A stretch of 64,000 nt of DNA from JADJYF01 sp965278995 (lineage in GTDB: Bacteria; Pseudomonadota; Gammaproteobacteria; Ga0077536), in contig OZ257136.1 of the NCBI GenBank assembly GCA_965278995.1, forward strand, positions 5,084,001 to 5,148,000. The letters are read 5' to 3'. The translations under genes and the position numbers were made by a program. Below, piece by piece: positions 36,448 to 45,008 of this stretch. The notes beneath the pieces were generated by a model, which saw only the letters and a program-made list of their open reading frames with translations, searched no databases and had not been told where the DNA came from. How positions within the stretch are numbered: position 1 is the first letter of the stretch; each line of letters starts with the position of its first letter.

Positions 36448-37614
36448 GTGAGCAGCGCGATGAAGCTGCTACTGGCGCTATGGCTGGGCCTGCTCGGCGC
36501 AGCGCAGGCGGCGCCGACCGTGCCTGCGGATGCGTCGACACCGTCGTCGTATGTTTTCGGCTGGCCGTTCATCGATGGCGCCGCCATGCAACCGCGTGGG
36601 GGCATGACGCAGGGTCAGGCGGTAACGCTCGAATCCGGTCCGGGTGCCGCGTGGCGGGCACTGCGCGAACCTGGTTTGACGGCGCTGGAACGCGATCGCC
36701 GCGCCATTCTCGCCATGGCTGGCGAATATCGCACGAGTTTCGATTTTCTCGAGATTGCCGGTTTTACTGCCGACTATTCCCCGCCGCGACCCTATCGCAG
36801 CTGGGGCACCGAGAAAGTCTATGTGATAGCCGACAACCCGGGTTTCATCTCACTGCAGCATGTGCTCGTGATGCGAATTGCTGATGTGGACGGGACCGCG
36901 AGCGAACCCATCGTCACCAAGCATTGGCGTCAGGATTGGCGCTATGAACCAACGTCGGTGCTCACTTATCGAGGTCACGATACCTGGGAGCAGGTGGCTG
37001 TACCGGCCGAGGCACGTGCCGGCAGCTGGTCGCAGACTGTCTATCAGGTCGACGATTCACCACGTTATGGCGACGTCGCGCGCTGGCAGCATTTCGGCAA
37101 TTATTCATCGTGGGCATCGTCAGACGGTTGGCGTCCGCTGCCACGGCGCGAATTCAGCGTGCGTAAGGACTACCAGGTATTGATCGGGAGCAATCGCCAC
37201 ACGATATTGCCGACCGGCTGGGTGCACGAACAGCACAACAATAAAGTCGTGCTCGAAGCGCAGGGCGCCGCGGTCGCCGAGATGCGCGTGCTTGCAAGCG
37301 AACTCGGTGTGAATCGCTATGAACGCATCACCGGTTTCGATTTCAGCGCTGGCGATCGTTACCTGCAATCGACTGCGCCGCTGTGGAATGCCGTGCGCGA
37401 GGAATGGGCAGCGCTGGCAGCACGTCCGCAGCCCTTGCGCCTGCGTGGTGCACCCGACCAGGCGCAGCTCTACCTGCCGCTGTTTTCCTATGCGACGGAA
37501 CTCGATGGATCATCGGCGCCGATCGACGCCGCGGTCGTCGGCAACAAGGCCCGCGCGCTGGTGCGGGACTATCTTCCTGCCGCAGGCACGGCTTCCTCGG
37601 CAGCCGGTCACTGA
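36448..37614 (+). CDS. Conserved hypothetical secreted protein (possibly DUF6607-like)
   Basis: 388 residues from GTG 36448, or 384 from the ATG at 36460. A signal peptide (MKLLLALWLGLLGAAQAAP) is followed by a mature region rich in W, Y, H and R, including ISLQHVLVM, TKHWRQDWRYEPTSVLTYRGHDTWEQVAVP and IGSNRHTILPTGWVHEQHNNKVVL. These H-W-R blocks resemble a proteobacterial family of unknown function, which I believe is DUF6607 but cannot confirm. No cysteine-rich or enzymatic motif is seen. It may be periplasmic or surface exposed. Neighbours do not suggest a role. Confidence 0.72.
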   Translation: MSSAMKLLLALWLGLLGAAQAAPTVPADASTPSSYVFGWPFIDGAAMQPRGGMTQGQAVTLESGPGAAWRALREPGLTALERDRRAILAMAGEYRTSFDFLEIAGFTADYSPPRPYRSWGTEKVYVIADNPGFISLQHVLVMRIADVDGTASEPIVTKHWRQDWRYEPTSVLTYRGHDTWEQVAVPAEARAGSWSQTVYQVDDSPRYGDVARWQHFGNYSSWASSDGWRPLPRREFSVRKDYQVLIGSNRHTILPTGWVHEQHNNKVVLEAQGAAVAEMRVLASELGVNRYERITGFDFSAGDRYLQSTAPLWNAVREEWAALAARPQPLRLRGAPDQAQLYLPLFSYATELDGSSAPIDAAVVGNKARALVRDYLPAAGTASSAAGH

Positions 37615-37699
37615 ACTCCGGCGCAAATCTTGCTGCGATGAGTGCCGGCACAATGAACGTGCTACGCGAGCGAACGACCAGCAGGCGGAGAGAACAGCG

Positions 37700-38560
37700 A
37701 TGATTCAAGTCGGGACCGTCAAGGAAATCTGGCGCTATCCGGTCAAGGGTATGGGCGGCGAACAACTCCAAGTAAGCCACCTCGGTGAGCAAGGGTTGAA
37801 CGGCGATCGGCAGTGGGCGTTGCGCGATAGTGCCAGAGCCGAGATCCAGAGCTGCAAAGCGCGCCCGCAATTATTGCGTTGTTCGGCGCGCTATCGAACG
37901 TCGGCTGACGGTCATGTCGATGTGCTGTTTCCCGATGGTTTCACTCTCGGCAGCGATGACCCAGAAATCCACCGTCAGCTCACACGTTTGACAGGCCAAC
38001 GCTCGACGCTGGAGTCGCTGCGGCCGGCCCATGACATCGATTTCTATCGGCGCCACAAGCGCGACGATGGGGTCTGGCTCGATGAGCTGAAAGCGACGTT
38101 TACCCGCGAACCTGGCGAGCCACTGCCTGATTTTCTCAACGACGTGCCGCAGAGCGTCGCCGACTTCGTGTCTGCGCCCGGATCTTTTTTTCTGGTCACG
38201 CCGCTCCATCTGGTCACGACCGCCACTCTCGGGTTTCTGCGCACGAAGAATACCGGAGCTGATTGGGATGCGCGGCGCTTTCGACCCAATATCCTGATCG
38301 AAACGGCCGCCGATCTGATCGGACTGGCAGAGCAGGACTGGGTCGGTCATCGCCTCGTCATCGGTCCAACGACGTTGGATTGCGTGATGACGACGCCGCG
38401 CTGTGGGGCAGTGACCCGTGCGCAGGCGGCATTTGACGCCGATACCAGCATTCTGCGCACGGTCGTTTGCGAAGCCAGTCAGAATGTCGGCGTTTACGGC
38501 ATGACGGTGCTGTCGGGCGAGATCAAGGTCGGCGACCCTGTTCAACTGGGCGGTTTGTGA
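37700..38560 (+). CDS. MOSC domain protein
   Basis: A 286-residue MOSC protein, related to the sulfur-carrier C-terminal domain of molybdenum cofactor sulfurase and to mARC/YcbX-type enzymes. The start ATG at 37700 follows GGCGGAGAG. An N-terminal MOSC_N beta barrel (GTVKEIWRYPVKGMGGEQL) leads to the MOSC core with RFRPNILIE and the conserved cysteine region CVMTTPRCGAVTR, in which the cysteine can bind molybdenum. Such proteins reduce N-hydroxylated compounds when fused or paired with a ferredoxin. It overlaps the converging dioxygenase gene by 19 bases at its 3' end. Confidence 0.85.
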   Translation: MIQVGTVKEIWRYPVKGMGGEQLQVSHLGEQGLNGDRQWALRDSARAEIQSCKARPQLLRCSARYRTSADGHVDVLFPDGFTLGSDDPEIHRQLTRLTGQRSTLESLRPAHDIDFYRRHKRDDGVWLDELKATFTREPGEPLPDFLNDVPQSVADFVSAPGSFFLVTPLHLVTTATLGFLRTKNTGADWDARRFRPNILIETAADLIGLAEQDWVGHRLVIGPTTLDCVMTTPRCGAVTRAQAAFDADTSILRTVVCEASQNVGVYGMTVLSGEIKVGDPVQLGGL

Positions 38561-39447
38561 CCCCAGTCACTCAAGCGCGCGTAGCTCCGTACTTCCCAGT
38601 GACGTTCGTCGATGACGCGGCCGCCACTGCCGATCTCCAGACCGAAACCGCCAGGGGTGACGGCATAGAACGAGAACATGCCGTCGTTCGGATGATGGCC
38701 TAGATCCATCATGATCGGCACGCCGGCAGCACGGCAACGTTCGCGCGCGAGTCCGACATCATTCATATCCTCGACTTCGACCATGAGATGGTGAATGCGC
38801 TTGGCTGACGGTGCACACGCGATGGCGGCGGAATGATGCCGCCCACTGGCGGCGTGCATGAAAGTGGCGTCGAGTACCGGACCGCCCGGAGCGACTTCGC
38901 CGCGGATATAGTCGCTCACACGCAAGCCGATGACGTCGCGATAAAACGTTTCAGCCGCCGCTTTATCAGCGACCATCCCAACATAGTGGCCGGCGCCGAG
39001 CTGGCCGGCAACGAAGTGGCCATGCAAAACCGATGAGCGAAACGGTTCATCCATCGGTGCCATGACCGGTCCGTAGTAGAGTTCGTGTTCGAGACCGTCC
39101 AGATCGACAATCCGGACCAGACGCTCTACCCGCCGCGCCGCGCAGAGCGCTGCGCTGCCTTCCTCGACAGCAACACCGTGACGGCGGACTTGCGCAATGG
39201 CGCTCTCGAGTGCTGCAGCATTGTCGAACGCCCAGCCGACGGCCCTCAGATCGTCTTCGTCCCCCGTCGTGATAATCAGGCGTTGGGCCTGTTCGTCCAG
39301 TCGCAGGATGAGATCGTCGCCGTCAACGATTGCCTGCATGCCGACGATCTCGACAGCGAAGCGTTGCCAGGCCTCGAGCTTTGTCGCATTGACGATGAAG
39401 TAGCCCAGGCTGGTTGGCGTTACGGTCGGTGACATGGTGGTGCTCAT
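38542..39447 (-). CDS. Type I extradiol ring-cleavage dioxygenase (VOC family)
   Basis: A 301-residue, two-domain vicinal-oxygen-chelate protein of the 2,3-dihydroxybiphenyl 1,2-dioxygenase type. Each half has the paired beta-alpha-beta-beta-beta module. Likely iron ligands in the C-terminal domain are the H of GAGHYVGMV, the second H in RIHHLMVEV, and E in GFGLEIGSGG. The family opens catechols next to the hydroxyls. Downstream of a Rieske oxygenase and meta-cleavage hydrolase on the same strand, it would perform the middle step of an angular or biphenyl-like aromatic pathway. The substrate is unknown. Confidence 0.85.
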   Translation of the reverse strand: MSTTMSPTVTPTSLGYFIVNATKLEAWQRFAVEIVGMQAIVDGDDLILRLDEQAQRLIITTGDEDDLRAVGWAFDNAAALESAIAQVRRHGVAVEEGSAALCAARRVERLVRIVDLDGLEHELYYGPVMAPMDEPFRSSVLHGHFVAGQLGAGHYVGMVADKAAAETFYRDVIGLRVSDYIRGEVAPGGPVLDATFMHAASGRHHSAAIACAPSAKRIHHLMVEVEDMNDVGLARERCRAAGVPIMMDLGHHPNDGMFSFYAVTPGGFGLEIGSGGRVIDERHWEVRSYARLSDWGHKPPS

Positions 39448-39522
39448 GATTGTATGGAGAGACCAGTCTTGCAGCAGCTGCTGACTATTATGCAGTCGAC
39501 GGACCCTCTGGCGACATCCGTG

Positions 39523-40389
39523 TCAGACCTGACCGTCACTCAGGAAGCGCTGAACGACGCGGTTGAACTCGTCGGGCGCTTCGTACTGCGGCCAGTGCGC
39601 TGCGTTGGCTTGCATCACGTAAAGCTTGGAACCCGGGACTTTGGCCGCGCTCTGGCGCGCGGTTTCGACATCGTGCACCGGATTGTCCTCAGTCCATAGA
39701 AACAGCGTTTCGGCCTGAATGCGTTCGAGCGGAATGAGGAAGTCGTCGTGCATCGGTATCATCGCGAGCACGCGCGGCGCAACGTCCTTCATGATTGGTT
39801 GCGAATAGAAATGCAGTCGCGTGTTGATCAGTTCGTCGGAGATCAGATGATGATTGGTTGGATGGAACAGCCATTTCATGCGATTGCGGATGGTCTCCTC
39901 AGTGGGTGGACCTGAGGTGGCCGCTTTGCGGCTGAGGTCAATGAGTTCCTGCAGATCCTGGCGACCTTGGTCGGTCAATATCGGCAAGCCGGCCGAGGTG
40001 TTCAGGATCAGCCGCTGCACGCGCTGCGGATGTAAACCCGCGAACAGTCCGCTGACCCATCCACCGAGTGATTCACCGCACAGATGGGCGCTCGGACGAT
40101 CCAGGGCATCCATCACTTCGCCGAGATGTGCGACGAGCTGCAGCGGCGTGTAATCGATGATCGGTTTCGCCGACAGCCCGTGACCGACGAAGTCGAATGC
40201 CACGGTGTGAAAGCGTGCCGACAATGCGAGGATGTTCTTTGCATAGGCCTCCAGATGACCACCGATGCCATGCATCAGGATGACGGTCTGCGGATTTTCC
40301 ATCCCGGCTTCGGCAATGCGCGTGGCGCCGAAAGTTTTTGTACGTACGTTGCGGACAGTGACGCCCAGCAGATCCAGCCACAAGCTCAT
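39523..40389 (-). CDS. Alpha/beta hydrolase, meta-cleavage product (BphD/CarC-like) hydrolase
   Basis: A 288-residue alpha/beta hydrolase. The ATG at 40389 forms an ATGA overlap with the Rieske oxygenase stop and so sets the start; the longer frame upstream is a shadow. The oxyanion region is LMHGIGGHLEAYAKN, the nucleophile is S107 in CGESLGGW, the aspartate lies in FLWTEDNPVHD and the histidine in NAAHWPQYEAPDEF. This layout fits C-C bond hydrolases that split the ring-opened dienoate. It lies between the Rieske gene and the extradiol gene. Confidence 0.87.
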   Translation of the reverse strand: MSLWLDLLGVTVRNVRTKTFGATRIAEAGMENPQTVILMHGIGGHLEAYAKNILALSARFHTVAFDFVGHGLSAKPIIDYTPLQLVAHLGEVMDALDRPSAHLCGESLGGWVSGLFAGLHPQRVQRLILNTSAGLPILTDQGRQDLQELIDLSRKAATSGPPTEETIRNRMKWLFHPTNHHLISDELINTRLHFYSQPIMKDVAPRVLAMIPMHDDFLIPLERIQAETLFLWTEDNPVHDVETARQSAAKVPGSKLYVMQANAAHWPQYEAPDEFNRVVQRFLSDGQV

Positions 40390-41591
40390 GATGGTGTGCT
40401 CCCCGGATGCCGGCTGTTGCCACGCGGTGGATCGATATGTTGAGGGCGCTGGATACCGCGCGCATGCGCACTGGCAAGTTTGCGCCATTCGACGATATTG
40501 CCGTCCGGCTCGAACAGCTGCTCTTTCAACCAGCCGGTGTCGTCGGCATAAAACGGCTGCGTCGCTTCGCGCGCCCAAACGTCATCGTCGTTGAAGCCGT
40601 CGAGTGCCTGGGGCACCCAGCGGCGATGAAACTCCATATCGAAAGTCGCAATCTCCGCCGCCGAAGTGCAGCGTCGGCCCAGTGTCTGCAGGTACAAATG
40701 ATGGTCTCCATCGATGGGCACATACCATTCGAACTGGGTCAGTTCCGGTACCGGCCAGGGCTGCACGCGCAGTGCGCAAGGCAGCCACATCGAGATATCG
40801 TGCGGCACGCGGTTGCTGCCGTGCATCGCGCCGTGCAGTACTTCCTGGCCGTCGATGACCGCAGTGAAGACGGGGATCACTTCGCCCGGGCCGAAGTTGT
40901 CGAAGACACCTTTGGGGCCTTCGTCCGCGGTGCTGGTGCGGAACGCATGGCGACCTTGCGGCTGCAGGCCGAGAGGCAGCGCCAGGTCGGCATCGCCGAT
41001 CAGGACGGAATTCTTGTGGATGAAAATGTGCGTCGAATCGAAACCATTCTCGGCGCCGATGCGCCAGTTCGCCGCGACCATGCGATGCTTGCCGCGGATG
41101 ACCATGTCGTCGTCAAGAAACGTCGGCGGCACATCGTGGGCGAGTGGCGGCGGTGTGTAGTCATCGTCGCCGACGAAGACAAACACGAGGCCTTTCGCTT
41201 CCTGCACGGGGTAGGTGCGGAGCTTCTTGCGCCCGATGACAGCGCTGCTCTGGGTTCCGGCGATAGCGCACAGCAGGCCGTCTGAAAAGCGATAGGTGAA
41301 GCCGTGGTACCAGCAGGTTATCGTGTCCTTGGTATAGCACTCAAGTTTGTGCGACAAATTCACCCCGCGATGCAGGCATCGATCGTGGATGGCATGGACC
41401 TGACCATCAATGCGTCGCAGCAGAATATTCTCGCCGAGCAGGGTCAACGGTTGCGGTTGCCCCTCATCGAGTTCGGTCGAGAACAGTACCGGGTACCAGT
41501 GATTGCGGAAGCCGTATTTGGCCGCGACGTAATCGCGCCCGACCCGCACGCGCGCCAGTATGGCGGGATCGACAAACTCGTCAGCGACCAT
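40386..41591 (-). CDS. Rieske non-heme iron oxygenase, carbazole 1,9a-dioxygenase (CarAa)-like
   Basis: A 401-residue terminal oxygenase. The Rieske site is CLHRG...CWYHG with C72, H74, C93 and H96. The mononuclear iron ligands are D185, H188 and H192 in ENGFDSTHIFIHK, in the spacing known for CarAa. AGGAG precedes the ATG. The whole protein resembles the alpha3-type angular dioxygenases more than the alpha-beta ring hydroxylating enzymes; no beta subunit is present. It is first of an operon (oxygenase, hydrolase, extradiol dioxygenase) and diverges from a GntR regulator followed by a plant-type ferredoxin that could feed it electrons. The substrate is unknown; carbazole is not implied. Confidence 0.9.
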   Translation of the reverse strand: MVADEFVDPAILARVRVGRDYVAAKYGFRNHWYPVLFSTELDEGQPQPLTLLGENILLRRIDGQVHAIHDRCLHRGVNLSHKLECYTKDTITCWYHGFTYRFSDGLLCAIAGTQSSAVIGRKKLRTYPVQEAKGLVFVFVGDDDYTPPPLAHDVPPTFLDDDMVIRGKHRMVAANWRIGAENGFDSTHIFIHKNSVLIGDADLALPLGLQPQGRHAFRTSTADEGPKGVFDNFGPGEVIPVFTAVIDGQEVLHGAMHGSNRVPHDISMWLPCALRVQPWPVPELTQFEWYVPIDGDHHLYLQTLGRRCTSAAEIATFDMEFHRRWVPQALDGFNDDDVWAREATQPFYADDTGWLKEQLFEPDGNIVEWRKLASAHARGIQRPQHIDPPRGNSRHPGSTPS

Positions 41592-41632
41592 GCTTTTCTC
41601 CTGCGTCCGGCGCGCTTGCGCTTCGACTCGAA

Positions 41633-41659
41633 TCAGATAGACTGACTAGAATGTCTGAC
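41633..41659. promoter_or_regulatory. Imperfect inverted elements between the Rieske and GntR genes
   Basis: TCAGA at 41633-41637 faces TCTGA at 41654-41658, and AGAC (41639-41642) faces GTCT (41653-41656); the two pairs do not share a centre. It lies in the short divergent gap and may contain the GntR operator. Weak evidence. Confidence 0.3.
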
Positions 41660-41704
41660 ATTAATGGCGGATTGTCAACGCTGCGACGCGGCAGAGGCGC
41701 TGAG

Positions 41705-42379
41705 ATGAAAGTACTCGAGTCGGCGACAGCGGAGACCACGCCGAAAGCGGCCGATATCGCGGCGGCCGAGATCCGGCGGCAGATCCACGAAGGATTTCTG
41801 GCGCCGGGCCAGCGCCTGATCGAAGCGGAATTGATGGCGCGGATCCCGGTTGGCCGCAGCACGCTGCGGGAAGCGTTTCTCAAACTCGCTGCCGAGGGTC
41901 TGGTCGATCTGCAACATCAGCGCGGAGCGTGCGTGCGGCGCATCACGCGCGCTGCACTGATCGAGCTGTTTCAGATGCGTGAATGTCTGGAGGGTTATGC
42001 CGCCGGGCTGGCCGCCGGACGCGTTGCCAGCACCGGTAAGCGCGCGTGGTTGGCCGAGGCCCGCGCAATCTGGTTGACGACGGAAGTGCTCGTCAACGAG
42101 CTCTCGCACATGGAGAACAACGTCCCCTTGCACGACGGAATCGTCGCCATGGCCGGCAACGCGCGCCTGGCCGCCGCACTGAAGCCGCTCGAAATGCCGG
42201 GCTATCGCCTGCAGTTTCTTCGCGTACTCGATCGCGAGCAACGCGTACTTTCTGCCCAGCAACACGTCGAAATCATCGACGCCATCCTGGCGGGAAAACC
42301 AACCCAGGCCGAGAAGCTGATGCGTGCACATGTGCGGCGTGCCGGCGAACTGGCGCTGCGCATTCCAGGTTTACTTTAG
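41705..42379 (+). CDS. GntR family (FCD/FadR-type) transcriptional regulator
   Basis: 224 residues from ATG 41705, which has GAGG before it; ATG 41651 (242 residues) is possible but would overlap the putative operator. The winged-helix domain shows as ADIAAAEIRRQIHEGFLAPGQRLIEAELMARIPVGRSTLREAFLKLAAEGLVDLQHQRGACVRRI, then the helical FCD ligand domain with RECLEGYAAGLAA, LHDGIVAMAGN and HVEIIDAILAG. Such proteins repress catabolic operons until a metabolite binds. Divergent from the Rieske operon and directly coupled to the ferredoxin gene, so it probably controls both. Confidence 0.88.
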   Translation: MKVLESATAETTPKAADIAAAEIRRQIHEGFLAPGQRLIEAELMARIPVGRSTLREAFLKLAAEGLVDLQHQRGACVRRITRAALIELFQMRECLEGYAAGLAAGRVASTGKRAWLAEARAIWLTTEVLVNELSHMENNVPLHDGIVAMAGNARLAAALKPLEMPGYRLQFLRVLDREQRVLSAQQHVEIIDAILAGKPTQAEKLMRAHVRRAGELALRIPGLL

Positions 42380-42380
42380 C

Positions 42381-42677
42381 GTGGAACGGGATTACGCGAG
42401 CGTCCTTGTCGAGGTGCTGCTGTATGGTGAAACCGCCACGTTCGAAATGGACGCCGCTGGCAGCACGGTGCTCGAGGCCGGTCGGAACGCCGGTCTCGAC
42501 CTGCCTTACAGTTGCGAGGCCGGCAGTTGCTCGACCTGTCGTGCCCGCCTGATTCAGGGCCGGGTGCGAATGTTGAACAATCTGATCCTCGATGATGCTG
42601 AACTTGCTGCCGGATACATCCTGGCTTGCCAGTCCATCCCCGAAAGCGACCGTCTGATGCTCGATTTCGACGCCTGA
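42381..42677 (+). CDS. Plant-type [2Fe-2S] ferredoxin
   Basis: A 98-residue ferredoxin. GTG at 42381 gives VERDYASVLVEVLLYGETATF and lies one base after the GntR stop codon, so translation is probably coupled. The cluster ligands appear as CEAGSCSTC (C-x4-C-x2-C) and a fourth cysteine in YILACQSIPES. Ferredoxin of this type carries electrons to Rieske oxygenases. The gene sits away from its likely partner, across the GntR gene, and no ferredoxin reductase is seen nearby. Confidence 0.88.
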   Translation: MERDYASVLVEVLLYGETATFEMDAAGSTVLEAGRNAGLDLPYSCEAGSCSTCRARLIQGRVRMLNNLILDDAELAAGYILACQSIPESDRLMLDFDA

Positions 42678-42729
42678 TCCGGCGCCGTCGCGTTATCATG
42701 CAGGCTATCGAGTCCTGGGGAGGCATCGT

Positions 42730-43668
42730 ATGAAACTAACGCAGCGCGGCATTTTCCTGTTTACCGACGGCTTGAGCGCAGCGACAGTCGCCGCGGGTTG
42801 CCAGCATATCGAGAGCCTCGGCTATGGCGCAGTCTGGTTTCCCGAAGCAGTCGGGCGTGAGCCAATACTGGCCTCGAGTTTCATTCTCGCCAATACCACC
42901 AAACTGATTGCGGCCACCGGTATCGTCAATATCTACAGTCGCGACCCGATGGCGTGCGCGATGATGCAGCAGACCGTCGCCGAGCAGTCGCGCGGTCGAT
43001 TCCTGCTCGGGCTGGGCGTATCGCACACCTTGTTCGTCAATCTGCGCGGGCATGATTACGGCAAGCCGGTGGCGACGATGCGGAGTTATGTCGAGGCGAT
43101 CAAGACCAGTCACAAGTCCATTTCAGTCACGCGCAACCTGCTCGTCGACGGCATGGCCGAACAGGAAGTGACTGCAGCAGCCGATGGCACCATCGTGACC
43201 AGCGCTGGCGAGCTGCCGATAGTACTCGCCGCGCTGGGGCCGAAAATGACCGCACTGGCCGGCGAGATTTCGCAGGGTTCGCATCCGGCCAACAGCACGC
43301 CAGAGCACACCGCCAAAGCGCGCAGCATCATGGGACCGGGACCGTGGCTCTGCCCGATGCAGCGCGTGTGTTATACCAAGGATGCGTCGGTCGCGCGGCG
43401 CGCCGGCCGGCACATGCTTAAGCTATATCTCGGCCTGCCCAATTATCTCAACCTGTGGCGCGACTCGGGGTTTACCGATGCCGACTTCGAACACGGAGGG
43501 AGTGATCGCCTGATCGATGCGATGCTCGCGTGGGGCGACGAGCGGGCCATGAATTCCCGCGTTCAGGCCCACCTCGATGCCGGTGCAACGCATGTCGCCA
43601 TCGTCCCGGTCAATGCCGATAATCCGTCGGCGCCATGCTGGCGTGCGATCGAAGCGCTGGCGCCTTGA
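42730..43668 (+). CDS. F420-dependent LLM-class oxidoreductase (TIGR03620-like)
   Basis: A 312-residue luciferase-like monooxygenase-family protein with an N-terminal TIM-barrel strand (GIFLFTDGLSAATVAAGCQHIESLGYGAVWFPEAVGREPILASSFILANTTKLIAATGIVNIYSRDP). This closely resembles the TIGR03620 subfamily, whose members are predicted to use coenzyme F420. F420 use in gammaproteobacteria is known but patchy; FMN use is possible. It stands after the ferredoxin and before the thiolase/DUF35 pair, all on the plus strand. It may oxidise or reduce an alcohol or enone intermediate. Confidence 0.83.
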   Translation: MKLTQRGIFLFTDGLSAATVAAGCQHIESLGYGAVWFPEAVGREPILASSFILANTTKLIAATGIVNIYSRDPMACAMMQQTVAEQSRGRFLLGLGVSHTLFVNLRGHDYGKPVATMRSYVEAIKTSHKSISVTRNLLVDGMAEQEVTAAADGTIVTSAGELPIVLAALGPKMTALAGEISQGSHPANSTPEHTAKARSIMGPGPWLCPMQRVCYTKDASVARRAGRHMLKLYLGLPNYLNLWRDSGFTDADFEHGGSDRLIDAMLAWGDERAMNSRVQAHLDAGATHVAIVPVNADNPSAPCWRAIEALAP

Positions 43669-43722
43669 AACGCCAGGCTGTGAACCACTGCACCGCCGTC
43701 ACTGAATTTCAGGAGGCAGCCG

Positions 43723-44997
43723 ATGGGATTGTCTGCGACATCTGAACTGGAGACTTCGTCGTCGCGCCATCTGCGCGGCAAGTACGCGATCTGCGGCGTT
43801 GGCGAAACGAGCTACCGTCGCGGCTCCGATCAAACGACGCGATCGCTCGCAAGTTGGGCGGTTGGTAATGCAATGGCGGATGCCGGCATGACGGCCGGCG
43901 ATATCGACGGCATGCTGAGTTACTCGTTCAACGATTCGACGTTCGCGCCGCATGTGGCGACCGATCTCGGCATCCGCCTCAACTTCTATACGGATATCTA
44001 CGGCGGCGGTTCCTCGACCGAATGCCTGATCGGAATCGCCATCGGTGTGATCGAAGCCGGCATGTGCAACACGGTCGCCATCTACCGGGCGATGAACGGC
44101 TACTCGCAGGTACGTATCGGCGGCACTGGCGCGCGCTCGGCAGCACCGATCATCGGCGACCAGATCCATCATCGTGCTTACGGCTGGCAGAGCGCGGGGC
44201 AGTTGTTCGCACCGACGTTCATGCGCCATATGTACGAATACGGCACTACGCCGGAACAGGTGGCGGCGGTCAAAGTTGCACACAGCCGGCACGCTTCGAA
44301 TAATCCCAAAGCCTATTATCGCGAACGCTGCACCGTCGACGATGTGCTCAATTCACGCATGATCTGCAAACCGTTGCATCTGCTTGACTGCTGCGTGGAA
44401 ACCGATAATGCAACCTGCATCATCGTTACCCGACTCGACCGCGCACGCGACTGCCCGCGACCGCCGGCCGTGATCCAGTCCGTCGCAGGGCGGGTGTGCA
44501 AGCCGCGCGGAGATATCCATCTGCATTACCAGAGCGGGCCCATATCGACAGTCGCCGGCTATTACGCACGCAACATTCTGTGGCCGAATGCTGGCGTCGG
44601 CCCTGAGGACATCGATGTCACCGGGTCCTACGACGCGTTTACATTCACGACCATGCTGCAGCTCGAAGATTATGGCTTCTGTGCCAAAGGTGAAGGTGGC
44701 GAGTATGTTTCCAACGGCACCATCGAGCTCGGCGGACGTCGCCCGAACAACACCGCTGGCGGCCATCTCTGCGAAGGTTATACGCACGGTATGAACATGG
44801 TTATTGAGAACGTGCGCCAACTGCGCCACGACGTCGACGATTCATGTCCCGTGGGTACCGACGGATTGCGGCAGCACAGCTACGATTACGCCGAAGGTGG
44901 CTGCCGTCAGGTGCGCAAGGTGGAACTGACGGCCAATCTGGGCTGGGCACATCCGGGCGCTGGCAGCGCCATGGTCATGGCCAGCGATCACCGCTGA
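43723..44997 (+). CDS. Thiolase-like lipid-transfer-type protein (possible aldolase)
   Basis: A 424-residue thiolase-superfamily protein of the SCPx/Ltp kind. The N-terminal GKYAICGVGETSYRRGSDQTTRSL and ADAGMTAGDIDGMLSY are typical. The nucleophile region reads DIYGGGSSTECLIGIAI, with no classical CSSG-type cysteine, and the C-terminal CxG motif is replaced by LGWAHPGAGSAMVM; the conserved GGHLCEGYTHG histidine is present. Proteins of this type pair with DUF35 partners and can act as retro-aldolases on acyl-CoA. The DUF35 gene follows within 11 bases. A side-chain-cleaving aldolase is my best inference. Confidence 0.83.
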   Translation: MGLSATSELETSSSRHLRGKYAICGVGETSYRRGSDQTTRSLASWAVGNAMADAGMTAGDIDGMLSYSFNDSTFAPHVATDLGIRLNFYTDIYGGGSSTECLIGIAIGVIEAGMCNTVAIYRAMNGYSQVRIGGTGARSAAPIIGDQIHHRAYGWQSAGQLFAPTFMRHMYEYGTTPEQVAAVKVAHSRHASNNPKAYYRERCTVDDVLNSRMICKPLHLLDCCVETDNATCIIVTRLDRARDCPRPPAVIQSVAGRVCKPRGDIHLHYQSGPISTVAGYYARNILWPNAGVGPEDIDVTGSYDAFTFTTMLQLEDYGFCAKGEGGEYVSNGTIELGGRRPNNTAGGHLCEGYTHGMNMVIENVRQLRHDVDDSCPVGTDGLRQHSYDYAEGGCRQVRKVELTANLGWAHPGAGSAMVMASDHR

Positions 44998-45008
44998 GGA
45001 GAACGACA

